A stretch of DNA of 64,000 bases. It comes from a bacterium (lineage in GTDB: Bacteria > Acidobacteriota > Aminicenantia > Aminicenantales > Aminicenantaceae). The notes beneath the pieces are model-generated. The model had not been told where the DNA came from and made no database searches. It saw only the letters and a program-made list of their open reading frames with translations. Position 1 is the stretch's first letter. Each line of letters starts with the position of its first letter. The position numbers and the translations under genes were made by a program. The DNA lies in the NCBI GenBank assembly GCA_018335295.1, contig JAGXKI010000001.1:98428-162427 (forward strand), read 5' to 3'. Below are positions 17,225-26,451 of this stretch, in pieces.

Positions 17225-17463
17225 GAGTTCATTATACGAATTGAATAGGATTATCCAACCCTACAGGATACAAAAAACAAAACCTCTTATTAAACCAGGA
17301 AATCACCAAAGAAGTTCCTGTTGTTTTCAATCTGAGATATTCCAGTTGGTTTGATAGCATTTGACAAACTGAGATCCATTTTCGTTTTCTTCTTTCCCTT
17401 CCTTCTGGAAATTCATAAGATTTTATCTTAATGTGATGAGCATCTGTTCTCTAAGTCAATATT
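17225..17463. other. AT-rich non-coding stretch
   Basis: Between the 191-bp repeat and DUF2703. An in-frame continuation starting MKKIDRVFKEL at 17191 runs past the repeat boundary but looks like chance after that. Nothing else is seen. Confidence 0.4.
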
Positions 17464-17850
17464 TTAACAACACTTTGCCCATACACAAGCAGCTTGGCGG
17501 ATGATAGAGGAGGGGATACCTTCGTATGAATTTCCCTTGTATTCTAAGGTACGGCAGGAAGTAGATGATTTGCCCGTGAATTCACAGCAGGAAGGACAAG
17601 CACTTTCTGATGCGGATGCGTCTGGCAGGATGTCTTCAATAGGGGTGCCGTTAAAAAGAATCATGTTTGATTCTGGTAGTTCCTTTTCGGCTAATTTTGT
17701 TTCCTTGAATTTTATTTCCCAGCCACACGGTCTGCATTCTTGGGCCAGCCTGGCAACCACTTCTTTAAGTGTCTCCCCAGTTTCTGAACAGCGGAGACAG
17801 GTGTTTCCGTCCTTTTCCAGGTGCTTCCATTCAATCTCTAAGGTTTTCAT
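17464..17850 (-). CDS. DUF2703 domain protein, cysteine-rich
   Basis: A 128-residue protein beginning MKTLEIEWKHL, with CLRC, CRPC and CPSCC cysteine groups and the family phrases IKFKETKLAEKELPESNMILFNG and SCRTLEYKGNSYE. DUF2703 proteins occur beside arsenic, mercury and other metal genes in anaerobes and may bind metal or persulfide, but no activity is established. AGGAGGG lies 6 nt upstream of the ATG. It sits inside the segment flanked by the 191-bp direct repeats, next to an IS relic, which suggests recent arrival. Confidence 0.8.
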   Translation of the reverse strand: MKTLEIEWKHLEKDGNTCLRCSETGETLKEVVARLAQECRPCGWEIKFKETKLAEKELPESNMILFNGTPIEDILPDASASESACPSCCEFTGKSSTSCRTLEYKGNSYEGIPSSIIRQAACVWAKCC

Positions 17851-18020
17851 TTTTATCCCTCCTGGAGAAAAGTTTCTATCTATCTCAGATTTTGAGCATT
17901 GAAAGATAGGAATTTTTTTCTGTGGTTAATAGTTTTTTCTCTCCTTCATATAATTTCCTCATTCTAAGCAATTTTGTAACCAATCATACACATGAAAAAC
18001 AGGTCCAGTCAATAATAAAT

Positions 18021-18370
18021 GCGAGGAAAGGAGTGGATCACAGAAGCAAGTTGGTTGCAGGTCATGCTCTGGGTCCCAGTTCCCACACAGATCTGGCTCT
18101 CAAAGCCTGGGAAAGGGCTAAAAAGAGATTAAAAGACTTAGGGTAGCCCTTAGAGAGGATATGATTTTCCATCACGACAAAGACGGGGTCTACCTCAGTC
18201 ACCGCTGGGTGAATGAGGTTGTCATAAAATCCAGAGCCCGGATTTCTTATTCGGAAAGAGGAGTCAAAGAGAATGTCCATATGGAATCTTTCAACGGACA
18301 TTTTAAGCAAGAGGACCGGGACCTTTTTTGGGAACAGGAGGATATAGAATCCCTATTAATGATTATTTGA
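18021..18370 (+). pseudogene. IS3-family transposase relic (rve core, frameshifted)
   Basis: Two frames together resemble the integrase core of an IS3-type transposase. The first (to 18146) ends LALKAWERAKKRLKDLG; the second (from 18161 in another frame) continues FHHDKDGVYLSHRWVNE and HMESFNGHFKQEDRDLF, which hold the second aspartate and the catalytic glutamate of DDE. The frame changes around 18140-18146 and the C-terminus stops early. No terminal inverted repeats were found. It is a dead remnant. Confidence 0.75.
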
Positions 18371-18517
18371 TTCGGTCAGGATTTCTCCACTTTTTTCCCT
18401 TTTAAAAATTTTGATCCTTTGTTCAGAAGGCAAATGCTGAAGTCTTGGATGTAATGAATAAGAGGGGGGATTTATGTAAGAATCGGTTTAATTCAGGTTG
18501 GTTTTATTCCCATTAGT

Positions 18518-18964
18518 TCATTTTTTTTCTTGATAGGCTTTGATGAATGAGGCTATTTCTTTTACAAAACGTTCAATATCTTTGAGATTATCTCTAGCTA
18601 TGTGATGAAGTTCTCGAGGAGTCACCTCTCTATAAAGATGGACCATTCTATTCCTGTAACCGGCCATAGTATAAAGTATGTCAGAAAGCTCTTTGGTCAG
18701 GACTCCTCTTCGGCCCATTTCTTTGGCGATGAACTTATATTCGATTCCTTTAAACCCTGATGTTTTGGCGAGAATGTGGCGTCCGATATCAAAAATTGCT
18801 TCCAGGCTTCTCCTTAGGTAACTCTCAACAAAAGGAGGATTTCTCTTGTCCGCCAGAAATTCCTTTTCGTTCATTGTAGAAAAGGGCTTCAGTTCTTGTA
18901 GGCAGGATTCAATGAATCTTAAAAGTTCAAGAATCCGCTCTGTATTCAAATTCGATATAACCAT
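18518..18964 (-). CDS. hepT: HepT-family ribonuclease toxin (DUF86)
   Basis: A 148-residue HEPN protein with the RX4HXY active site as RNRMVHLY near residue 107. It is paired with the MntA gene just upstream, whose coding region overlaps its start by 38 nt, so translation is coupled. Known HepT proteins cleave RNA or tRNA until AMPylated by MntA. This pair lies inside the repeat-flanked segment with the IS relic, consistent with mobile accessory DNA. Confidence 0.88.
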   Translation of the reverse strand: MVISNLNTERILELLRFIESCLQELKPFSTMNEKEFLADKRNPPFVESYLRRSLEAIFDIGRHILAKTSGFKGIEYKFIAKEMGRRGVLTKELSDILYTMAGYRNRMVHLYREVTPRELHHIARDNLKDIERFVKEIASFIKAYQEKK

Positions 18965-19418
18965 CCTCTATAGCCTCCAGGATTTCCCTGTTCATGATCT
19001 TCTTTTTAAAAGTCAAATCTTCGGCCTTTTTCATGACCATTTCTTCAAATTCATCAGCAAGAAATGGGTCTTTCTCAAAGATTTTTATGCCTTTAATGAT
19101 CTCAGATTGAAAGAGGACATCAACCTCGTGCATGAAGATAAGATCAATATGAAAAGGTTCAAAAATCTCTGATAGTTCCTTATAAAGGTCTCCATAAATC
19201 TTCATCGGGGCAGAAGGAATGTTTTTAAAGGATACCGCCAAGTCGAGATCGGAAAAATCCTCGATATTTATGCTGTTTCCCTGAAGATATCTCTTACCAT
19301 TCTTTGATTGCGATCCGAAGATATAGATAAGAGCAATTCCGAATTTTTCAGCTACATTCCTGATATGATAAGTTTTTTCTTTTCGATGCTGCTCTGAATT
19401 TTTCACAGTTTCATCCAT
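18927..19418 (-). CDS. mntA: MntA-family nucleotidyltransferase antitoxin with loop insertion
   Basis: Minimal nucleotidyltransferase that AMPylates HepT. The catalytic motif starts IFGSQSKNGKR and resumes SDLDLAV, so the normal GSX10DXD spacing is stretched to about 20 residues; the loop is longer than in the other MntA copies in the window. A third acidic residue lies in FHIDLIFM. The protein has 163 residues, long for the family, and its C-terminus overlaps the hepT start. No strong ribosome site precedes the ATG. Confidence 0.85.
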   Translation of the reverse strand: MDETVKNSEQHRKEKTYHIRNVAEKFGIALIYIFGSQSKNGKRYLQGNSINIEDFSDLDLAVSFKNIPSAPMKIYGDLYKELSEIFEPFHIDLIFMHEVDVLFQSEIIKGIKIFEKDPFLADEFEEMVMKKAEDLTFKKKIMNREILEAIEDGYIEFEYRADS

Positions 19419-19776
19419 TTATATACTGAAGCAAGATTTAAGAAAAGAGTTTCCCTTTGGACCTAGCACCCGATCCTCACAATTTCCCATAATCCCAGCT
19501 CATTGATATTTAAAGTAAGATTATCACATCCAAAACGAGAAGGTCAACAAATCAAAAGTGTATCCCCATTTCGAATTTTCGCATTTTTTCTATTTTTAAA
19601 AAGATATAAATAAAGGTTGATTCGTTCTCAGCTTGGGCCGTAGAGCTTATCCAGAGGTGGCAAACAGGATGGCCGGTTATTTCAACATCCTGGGAGAGAG
19701 GAACCGCTGTATAGATCAGTCCCTTTCAGTCGTTTCCGTTCATATTTGGATAGACACAGCATTGTCCCAGCGGGTA
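19419..19776. other. Intergenic stretch with a possible transposase scrap
   Basis: No intact gene. A frame from 19630 to the stop at 19785 reads RRAYPEVANRMAGYF and then loses sense; it faintly resembles the C-terminal helix of IS3-type transposases. It runs directly into copy 2 of the 191-bp repeat. Confidence 0.25.
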
Positions 19777-19967
19777 GCCGAGTAATGATTTACTGATAAC
19801 CTATCTTTCTTTCAATTTTCAACGAAAAGTTAAATGAGCTTAAGGTGTCAAAATTGAATCAATTGTAATATAATTCGGAGGTCAGTATGAAATTGATTGT
19901 TAAGGTAGAGATCAAAAAGCTGAAAGATAATAAAAATGAAAAAAATAGATAGAGTATTTAAAGAATT
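19777..19967 (+). repeat. 191-bp direct repeat, copy 2
   Basis: Same orientation as copy 1 at 17034-17224, with three mismatches, all inside the embedded micro-ORF. It ends 28 bp before the 3' end of the foreign-looking TolC gene. Recombination between the two copies would delete 2.7 kb including MntA-HepT. Confidence 0.9.
19887..19952 (+). CDS. Micro-ORF in the 191-bp repeat, copy 2 (21 residues)
   Basis: Identical peptide to copy 1 despite three nucleotide differences. GGAGG and TATAAT are also conserved upstream. See copy 1 for alternatives. Confidence 0.35.
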   Translation: MKLIVKVEIKKLKDNKNEKNR

Positions 19968-19995
19968 AATAAGCGTATGGGAATATACTTAAACA

Positions 19996-21297
19996 CTATT
20001 CATATTCTTCAATTATGCCCCCGGTAAGCCTCAATAAAGTATGATAACTCTGTATTACGTTAAAGACCGCTTGTTGATAATGATAAGCAGCATTTTGATG
20101 TATCTGTTGCACATCTCTGAAATTAAAAGAATTGATGGTCCCGTTCTGGTACTTCTCTCTGGATATTTTTAGATTCAGTTCTGCTGCTTCCAGGTTTTCC
20201 TTAGCCACGTTGAGTAACTGTTTTCGAACGTTATACAATTCGTATTCCTGTGCCAGTTGATTTTTTAATTCTTGAATTATCTGCTCTTTTTCAATATCTG
20301 ATATTTGTGTTTCGATTTTTGCGGCTTCCAGTGCCCGTTTACGTTCATTACCATTGTAGATGGTATATGAAAGCGATATACCCACTGATGCATTATAACC
20401 ATCAGGGTTTCGGTCGAACGCTTGACCTAATGTTCCATAATTTGTTTCGGATTCGGTATAGCCTCCGGATGCAGTTAAAGATAAACTTGGATAGTATGCA
20501 CTTTTCGCCGATTTTACATCCAATTTTGCCAGTTCCAGGTTAATATATTGATTTCGCAATGTTTTGTTATTTTCCAACATTTTATCTTTGAGAACCGGGA
20601 GTTTAAAGTTTGCTGTATCCGGTTTGAAATCCGAAGTGAACCGGTAATTTTGTTCCATTGATTCGGCCATCAGATAATTTAATTCGCGAACGGCATTATT
20701 ATAAGACGATTGGGCGGAGAGATATTCCGAGCTATCTTCCAAAAAGGCATTTTTGGCCTGCAGCACATCATAGGTTTTAGCGCTTCCCATTTCTTTGCGT
20801 TTTTGTGCCCGTTGATAGCGGTCTTTGGACAGTTCCATGCTTGAACGGGCGACTTCAACCCGTTCCTGAAGCAATAAAATATTGTAGTAACTGAGGATAA
20901 CATTAAAAATAGTATTTTCAATAACCAGAGAAACATTGCCTTCGGAAAGTCTTTCCAGCTCTTCCAGCCGGTTTTTTTGAATGCGGACACTAAATCCCCT
21001 GAAAAGTGTCTGCTGCAGTTCAACTGTTGCATTGAGGTTTTCAGATGTATACCCATTTTCGCTATCGAATCCTTCGGAGTAACTTCCGGACCCGACAAAA
21101 CGGATATGTGGTAAAGCTCCAGCGTTTCCCCAGGTGTTGTTAATTTCAGCTAACTCCTGATCTTTTTTGATTGTAATAATACCGTAGTTATTTTCCAAGG
21201 CTGTGTTCACGGCATCTTCCAGCGAAAGTTTCTGTGGTTCCTGTGCCAGCGCACCAATAGTGGTAACGGTCAACATTATTATAAGCATTTTCTTCAT
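19996..21297 (-). CDS. TolC-family outer-membrane channel, Bacteroidota-like
   Basis: A 433-residue outer-membrane efflux protein with a signal peptide (KKMLIIMLTVTTIGALAQ). The phrase LSLEDAVNTALENNYGIITIKKD and two repeated helix-strand blocks place it in the TolC family, in the style seen in Bacteroidota. It is the last gene of an mfp-rnd-tolC operon. Unlike most genes in the window, it has only AAAGGA about 10 nt upstream, not AGGAGG. Wording and codon use also differ from the native TolC at 8313, so transfer is likely. Confidence 0.9.
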   Translation of the reverse strand: MKKMLIIMLTVTTIGALAQEPQKLSLEDAVNTALENNYGIITIKKDQELAEINNTWGNAGALPHIRFVGSGSYSEGFDSENGYTSENLNATVELQQTLFRGFSVRIQKNRLEELERLSEGNVSLVIENTIFNVILSYYNILLLQERVEVARSSMELSKDRYQRAQKRKEMGSAKTYDVLQAKNAFLEDSSEYLSAQSSYNNAVRELNYLMAESMEQNYRFTSDFKPDTANFKLPVLKDKMLENNKTLRNQYINLELAKLDVKSAKSAYYPSLSLTASGGYTESETNYGTLGQAFDRNPDGYNASVGISLSYTIYNGNERKRALEAAKIETQISDIEKEQIIQELKNQLAQEYELYNVRKQLLNVAKENLEAAELNLKISREKYQNGTINSFNFRDVQQIHQNAAYHYQQAVFNVIQSYHTLLRLTGGIIEEYE

Positions 21298-21356
21298 TTT
21301 TCTTAGTCCTTTTATTTTATGATTCAGCTATGAAAAACATTCAGCCTGATTTTTAG

Positions 21357-24300
21357 TTATTTACCTGATTCTTCTCTTCTGATATCTTCCTTCACTTGCT
21401 GGTCAATTTGATGGTTGATAACGGCCACTTCCACCGATTCCGGTGTGATATCCTTTTTCCCGAATAATCTTTTGGTTTTTACCAGCAATTGATTCGAAAC
21501 CAATATTTGAATCGGCAAGGTAAGCAGGATGAAAAAGCCCCCAAACAGGATGCCGTAAGCTACAGAGATAGCCATTGGACTAAGAAAGCGGGCTTCCGGA
21601 CTGCTTTCAAGGATTAGCGGCATGAGCCCGGCCGTAGTGGTTAATGTAGTCAGAAAAATGGGACGAAATCTAGATTTCGCAGCTTCCAGAGCAGACTGGA
21701 GTACCTTGTGTCCTTGCACCAATAATTGGTTGTATTTCGAAACAAAAATCACTGAATCGTTTATAATGACTCCGGTGAGCGCCACCGCCCCCCAGACGCT
21801 AAACATACAAAGGGGCTCACCGTGGATGGAATGCCCCCAAATGACTCCCAGGATGCCAAGCGGAATGGACAATAAGATCATCATGCCCTGCCGGAAGGAT
21901 TTAAAGTAGATGATTACAATCAGGGCAATAATGAGTAATGCTATCCCGAAATATTTCACCATGCTTTGTATCTGCTCCTGGGTATCCTTTTTTTGTCCCA
22001 TGTGGGTATAGGTAATCCCGGAATATTTGTCCATAATACCGGGCAGTATGTTATTCTCCACCTCATTGATTATGGGTGTTACCGAAGCCCGCCGGTCTTT
22101 CATGTAGGCATCCACACGGATCACCCGCCTCCCGTTGTAGCCGTTTATCTTACTGAGGGACCTGCCCATGGACAAATTCGCCACGGTTGAAAGGGGATAG
22201 TTCCCTTTCGGAGTATGTACCAGCATATTCTCTATCTGGCCGATGGTTTTCCTGTTTTTTTCCGGATACCGTACATAAAACCAAATTTCATCCTTTCCGT
22301 CTTGTATTCGCTGCGCCAGGGCGCCGTAATAGGCGTCTCTGACCTGGCGCATTAATGAAGACTGAGTTAAGCCCAGGGTATGTGCTTTCGGCTTTAAGCT
22401 GATCCTGATCTCCTGGCTTCCTAGCTGACTGTTATCCGTTATATTATAAAGGGCATCCATCCCGGACAGAGCTTTTCTCAATTCTTTTTTCGCTTCTTCC
22501 AGGGTATTGAGATCATACCCCAGCAGTCCTATGGATACCGGAGCCCCAAACCGTTTGGAACGCCCACTGGAAGTACCCATTGCAAACTTATAGGCTTCAG
22601 GGATCTGCCCGATTTTTTTAGTCAGTGCGTTTTGGATGGTCTTATCCGTAACATTTGATCCCTCCGTAGAGTTTAAGAAAACCCGCATCACGCCGGCATG
22701 GGTCCCGGTTTCTACGTTATTAAAAGCATTACCCAAATTAATTTGCGTGGTTTTTACATAAGGTTTAACCCGGTCGTGCTTCTTCATCAGTTGCCGGTTG
22801 ACTTCATAGAGTTTTTCCTCAACCCACAACAATTTTTCTTTGGTAAGTTCTTTGTTCGTGCCGGGTTTCAGCGCCAGGTCAATATTGAACATTTCCATCG
22901 GCCTTGGCGGGAAAAAAGTAAACGGGATGTGGCCACCAATCCACAGTCCTCCGGTGATTATCATCAAACTTGTGATCACAGCCAGTACAAGTCCTTTTGC
23001 TTTTAGCATCCTTGATACACCAGGTAAATAAAGTGTATCTCTGAGAATATAAACAATCCGGTTTGAGATGCGTGTTAATCTATTGGCTTTTTTACTTTTT
23101 TTTAATACTGTAGGATTTCCAATATGAGCAGGTAGTACAAATATGCCTTCAACAAGGGAGAATATCAGACAGACAATAGCAACAAAGCCCATAGCATATA
23201 GCATTTCCAAAAATCCTTCGACGAAAAACAAAGGAAGAAAGGCTATTACAGTAGTCAGTATCGAGGTAAAAACAGGGGGAAGCACCTCCATAGTTCCGTC
23301 AATCGCTGCTAAGCGGGGTGATTTTCCTTTGGTAAAGTGCGTGAAGATATTTTCCCCTATGACAATGCCGTCATCCACAAGGATACCGACTATGAGGATC
23401 ATGCCTACCAGTGAAAGCCTATCTATCGTAATTCCATAAAATGAGCCTACAATGAACATTCCGAGAAAGGATGCAGGGATACCCCAGGCCACCCACAGGG
23501 AAAGCCTGAAATTCAACAGGAGCGTTAACAGTATAACTACCAGCACAATTCCCATTAACCCATTTTTTATGAATATCGAAAGCTGGGAATTGATATTTTC
23601 GGTATAGTCTTCCAAAACGGCAATTTGGAAATTTTCCCGCTCTTTATTGAACTTCCGGGTATAATGATTGACAAATTCTGAAATTTCTTCAATGTCTTCT
23701 GTTTCGAGTTTCGTGATGTTTATGATAACAACGGGTTTTCCGTCCACAAAGCTTTCTTCGGGGTTTTCTTCATACTGCCTCTGAACACTGGCTACATCCC
23801 CGATTCTTACCAAGCTTCCTTCGGCGTTGCTTTTTACCACAATTTTTGCAATATCACCGGGGTTCACAGAACGCTGACGACTGACTACGTTAATCTGTTC
23901 CCGGGGATTACGAATGGTACCGCCGTGAATATCCAGGTTATTCGCTTTTATGGCTTGCTGAATCTCGGCGAAGCTTAAATTGTAACGGCGAAGCTGGGTT
24001 TCATCGATGGTAACGGCAAGCTCCATCCGGTTTGAAGGCAGTCCTTCTAAAGCCACCTGGGAAATTTCACCCGATCCCAGCAGATCATCTTCAATGCGGT
24101 TGGCCATCTCATTGAGCTTTAGCCTGTCACCATCTTCTGATGTCAATGCCAGGTACATAGCCCTATTACGCGAACGCACCTTGGAGACTATCGGTTTCTC
24201 TGCTTCTTCCGGGAAATTGGATATGCCGTCCACCTGGTTTTTGACATCAATAAGCAACTCATCAATATCATAACCGAAAGTTGAAATGATGGTAATTTGG

Positions 24301-24569
24301 GAAAGATTTTCCATGGATTGGGAAGTAAACTCTTTTATTCCCGGAACACCCCGGATGGCATTTTCAATCAGCGATGTTACTCCCTCATCCATCTGCTGGG
24401 GCGTTGCGCCCGGGTACTTTACGGTGATCCTCAATGTATTGGTTTCAACCATAGGGAAAGAGGATCTCTTCATGTTCATAAACGATATGGTACCAAATAC
24501 CAGTAGGATAATGACTACTATTTTTCCGTAAAAGGAGTATTCAACGAATAATTTCAGAATTCTTTTCAT
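21357..24569 (-). CDS. RND efflux permease, Bacteroidota-like
   Basis: A 1070-residue inner-membrane RND transporter. It shows PGATPQQMDEGV in the first porter domain, GILVDDGIVIGENIFTHF in helix 4 with the full D-D pair, and LTGVIINDSVIFVSKYNQ in helix 10. The substrate is unknown. The start has no Shine-Dalgarno but an A-rich leader (TAAAATCCTAAACAG-ATG), as in Bacteroidota. It lies 59 nt ahead of tolC and 24 nt after the adaptor gene. Confidence 0.92.
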   Translation of the reverse strand: MKRILKLFVEYSFYGKIVVIILLVFGTISFMNMKRSSFPMVETNTLRITVKYPGATPQQMDEGVTSLIENAIRGVPGIKEFTSQSMENLSQITIISTFGYDIDELLIDVKNQVDGISNFPEEAEKPIVSKVRSRNRAMYLALTSEDGDRLKLNEMANRIEDDLLGSGEISQVALEGLPSNRMELAVTIDETQLRRYNLSFAEIQQAIKANNLDIHGGTIRNPREQINVVSRQRSVNPGDIAKIVVKSNAEGSLVRIGDVASVQRQYEENPEESFVDGKPVVIINITKLETEDIEEISEFVNHYTRKFNKERENFQIAVLEDYTENINSQLSIFIKNGLMGIVLVVILLTLLLNFRLSLWVAWGIPASFLGMFIVGSFYGITIDRLSLVGMILIVGILVDDGIVIGENIFTHFTKGKSPRLAAIDGTMEVLPPVFTSILTTVIAFLPLFFVEGFLEMLYAMGFVAIVCLIFSLVEGIFVLPAHIGNPTVLKKSKKANRLTRISNRIVYILRDTLYLPGVSRMLKAKGLVLAVITSLMIITGGLWIGGHIPFTFFPPRPMEMFNIDLALKPGTNKELTKEKLLWVEEKLYEVNRQLMKKHDRVKPYVKTTQINLGNAFNNVETGTHAGVMRVFLNSTEGSNVTDKTIQNALTKKIGQIPEAYKFAMGTSSGRSKRFGAPVSIGLLGYDLNTLEEAKKELRKALSGMDALYNITDNSQLGSQEIRISLKPKAHTLGLTQSSLMRQVRDAYYGALAQRIQDGKDEIWFYVRYPEKNRKTIGQIENMLVHTPKGNYPLSTVANLSMGRSLSKINGYNGRRVIRVDAYMKDRRASVTPIINEVENNILPGIMDKYSGITYTHMGQKKDTQEQIQSMVKYFGIALLIIALIVIIYFKSFRQGMMILLSIPLGILGVIWGHSIHGEPLCMFSVWGAVALTGVIINDSVIFVSKYNQLLVQGHKVLQSALEAAKSRFRPIFLTTLTTTAGLMPLILESSPEARFLSPMAISVAYGILFGGFFILLTLPIQILVSNQLLVKTKRLFGKKDITPESVEVAVINHQIDQQVKEDIRREESGK

Positions 24570-24593
24570 CTGTTTAGGATTTTATATTTTTAC

Positions 24594-25718
24594 CTACTGT
24601 CTTATCCTGACCTCATCTCCTTCCTGCACATCAACCAAAGACTCCGTAACCACCAGCGTACCGTTATCCAGCCCGGATATCACCACAGCATCATTTAATT
24701 CCCGTTCCACACTTATTTTTTTTAATTGTAAATGATGGTTTTTTACTATATATACCTTTTTTTCACTAACCAAAGCTTCCCTGGGTATAGTCATTCCCAC
24801 GGCCTGTTTTTGAATATAAAAAGTTGCATCTACAAATTCACCGATCCTGAAAGACTGTTTACCCTGGGGTAGATATTTTACATAAATTTTTACCGATTGG
24901 GTATTTTCATCCAGAAAATCGGCAATCCGTGTAACTGTCCCGGTTGTCTTATGATCGTCCGAACCGGTTAAAGTCACTTTATTCCCCGGTTCAATCCATT
25001 TTGCATCTTTCGGGGGTACCGGAACCACCACTTCAAGCCGGTCGGTTCTTACGATGGATGCCAAATCGGCCCCCATGCCGGCTACAGCACCTACCTGCCG
25101 TTTTACTTGCTGAAAAGAACCGTCAAAAGGCGCGTATATGTTGTATTTATTCAAATTGATCTCTTGCTTTTCCAATGAATAGTACTCCGAGAGTATGCCT
25201 GCGGAAGCCATGAATACTTGTTCTTTTTCTGAATGGATTTCGGGTAGTTGGGGTAGTTCCTTGTGAACATCAATGGAAGTGAAAAATTGCTTCCATTTGT
25301 CGTATTCCTCAGGGAAATCCACTTGCAGATCGGGTAAAACCGAACTAAGCTTTTGCAGGAAACTGCTTTTGCCCGCCGTAAGAGCCGCTTTTATGTCTTC
25401 ATTGTAAATACGTATCAGCAAATCACCTTTGTTAAAATGTTCTCCTTCTTTAAAAGGCACGTGTCCTTCCATAATCCGGCCATTCACTTCTGCAGCCAGG
25501 GATACGGTTTCATAGGAAAAAATCCTTCCCTGGTGTGTTACCGAGGAGACCACCTGTTCATTCATCACCTTTTTTGCTTTGACGTAAAGGGCATCCTCTT
25601 GCTTCATGCTTTTTTTAGGGGCAGGCTTGTTTTTTACGGCATAAGCAGCTAATAAGACTGCGCCAGCCAGCACAACAACTCCCGTGATTCCATACAGCGC
25701 TTTTTTCCTCATGTCCAT
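24594..25718 (-). CDS. RND efflux periplasmic adaptor, Bacteroidota-like
   Basis: A membrane-fusion protein of 374 residues with a single N-terminal membrane segment (LYGITGVVVLAGAVLLAAY). Lipoyl halves lie near residues 68-105 (SLAAEVNGRIMEG) and 180-205 (YNIYAPFDGSFQQVKRQVG). They are separated by a long insert that includes the helical hairpin plus extra sequence, unlike the hairpin-less adaptor at 9672. A beta-barrel domain follows. First gene of the operon; no clear ribosome site. Confidence 0.88.
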   Translation of the reverse strand: MDMRKKALYGITGVVVLAGAVLLAAYAVKNKPAPKKSMKQEDALYVKAKKVMNEQVVSSVTHQGRIFSYETVSLAAEVNGRIMEGHVPFKEGEHFNKGDLLIRIYNEDIKAALTAGKSSFLQKLSSVLPDLQVDFPEEYDKWKQFFTSIDVHKELPQLPEIHSEKEQVFMASAGILSEYYSLEKQEINLNKYNIYAPFDGSFQQVKRQVGAVAGMGADLASIVRTDRLEVVVPVPPKDAKWIEPGNKVTLTGSDDHKTTGTVTRIADFLDENTQSVKIYVKYLPQGKQSFRIGEFVDATFYIQKQAVGMTIPREALVSEKKVYIVKNHHLQLKKISVERELNDAVVISGLDNGTLVVTESLVDVQEGDEVRIRQ

Positions 25719-25773
25719 TGATTTAGTTTAAAGGAGGTGCCCCTTTTTATAACATCCGGGAGGTCTCATACCC

Positions 25774-25962
25774 CTATTTCTCTTCATCCATCTCACGGAT
25801 GGCTTCTTCCACATCTTCCAGTTGTTCCTTAAGGCATTTACGCTGGTGTTCCAGGATTTCCCTTCTCTTTTTCCTGCTCCACAACAAAGGATGATGACCC
25901 GGCACTCCTGCACCATGGCAATGGTGAATGCCTTGTTTGGGATGACTTGAATGACAACACAT
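25774..25962 (-). CDS. Small His/Cys-rich protein with coiled-coil tail
   Basis: A 62-residue protein starting MCCHSSHPKQGIHHCHG with AAGGAG 7 nt upstream, which makes this ATG better than the one at 25989. The N-terminus is rich in histidine and cysteine, suggesting metal binding. The C-terminus (KKRREILEHQRKCLKEQLED) is an acidic/basic coiled coil like those in DUF5320-type small proteins. It heads the transferred RND operon (adaptor starts 56 nt later) and may sense or bind the exported metal, but that is inference. Confidence 0.6.
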   Translation of the reverse strand: MCCHSSHPKQGIHHCHGAGVPGHHPLLWSRKKRREILEHQRKCLKEQLEDVEEAIREMDEEK

Positions 25963-26416
25963 AATTGAACTCCTTATTTGATGAAACAATTTTTTTATAG
26001 TTAGAGCGCCAATTTATAAAAATTATTAAGTACATGCAAATATACTTAATTAATACCATGGAAGTAGTCTGGAGGTCAAGACCCGGTTGACCAAAGCCCC
26101 ATCCTTTTACAACGGCGCGGCCGGTTTTTTCAATGCAGAGATGGAGGAGGAAGCCCTCTCTTTTCCCCGAAGCATTTTCAGATTGCTCGAATACTTCGGA
26201 TACGGACTCTACGTTGGTAGAAAATATCAATAACAGGAATTTGCTTTTTTCCAGAACCGCCTCCCTCTTTTATCGCATAAATTAATAAGGTCAATGAGAT
26301 GTTATCTTAAGAAATGGTTAAATAGGTATTGAGTCTCTGGTTTTAATATGAGAATAAATGAATAAATACAGCGTTATTTAGAGTAAAGGAAAAGATAATA
26401 TATTTAGAATGGGGTA
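25963..26416. other. Intergenic stretch with an unassigned gene scrap
   Basis: No intact gene. A 57-codon start-less frame at about 26060-26233 (+) reads KTRLTKAPSFYNGAAGFF and ends LLEYFGYGLYVGRKYQ, which looks like the end of a real protein but is not recognised. The 130-codon reverse ORF at 25838-26230 overlaps other genes and is rejected. Confidence 0.3.
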
Positions 26417-26445
26417 TTGACATTAATATTAGAAATAGCAATACT
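26417..26445 (+). promoter_or_regulatory. Promoter of the RHH-MazF operon
   Basis: TTGACA (26417-26422), 17 nt, AATACT (26440-26445). The antitoxin ATG follows after only 6 nt with no Shine-Dalgarno, so a leaderless message is predicted. The spacer holds a partly symmetric TATTAG...GCAATA that could be the ribbon-helix-helix operator. Confidence 0.5.
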
Positions 26446-26451
26446 ACAAGT

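Noticed and set aside
25838-26230. 130-codon reverse ORF
   Set aside because: Overlaps the better-supported small His/Cys-rich gene in another frame and runs through a gene scrap.
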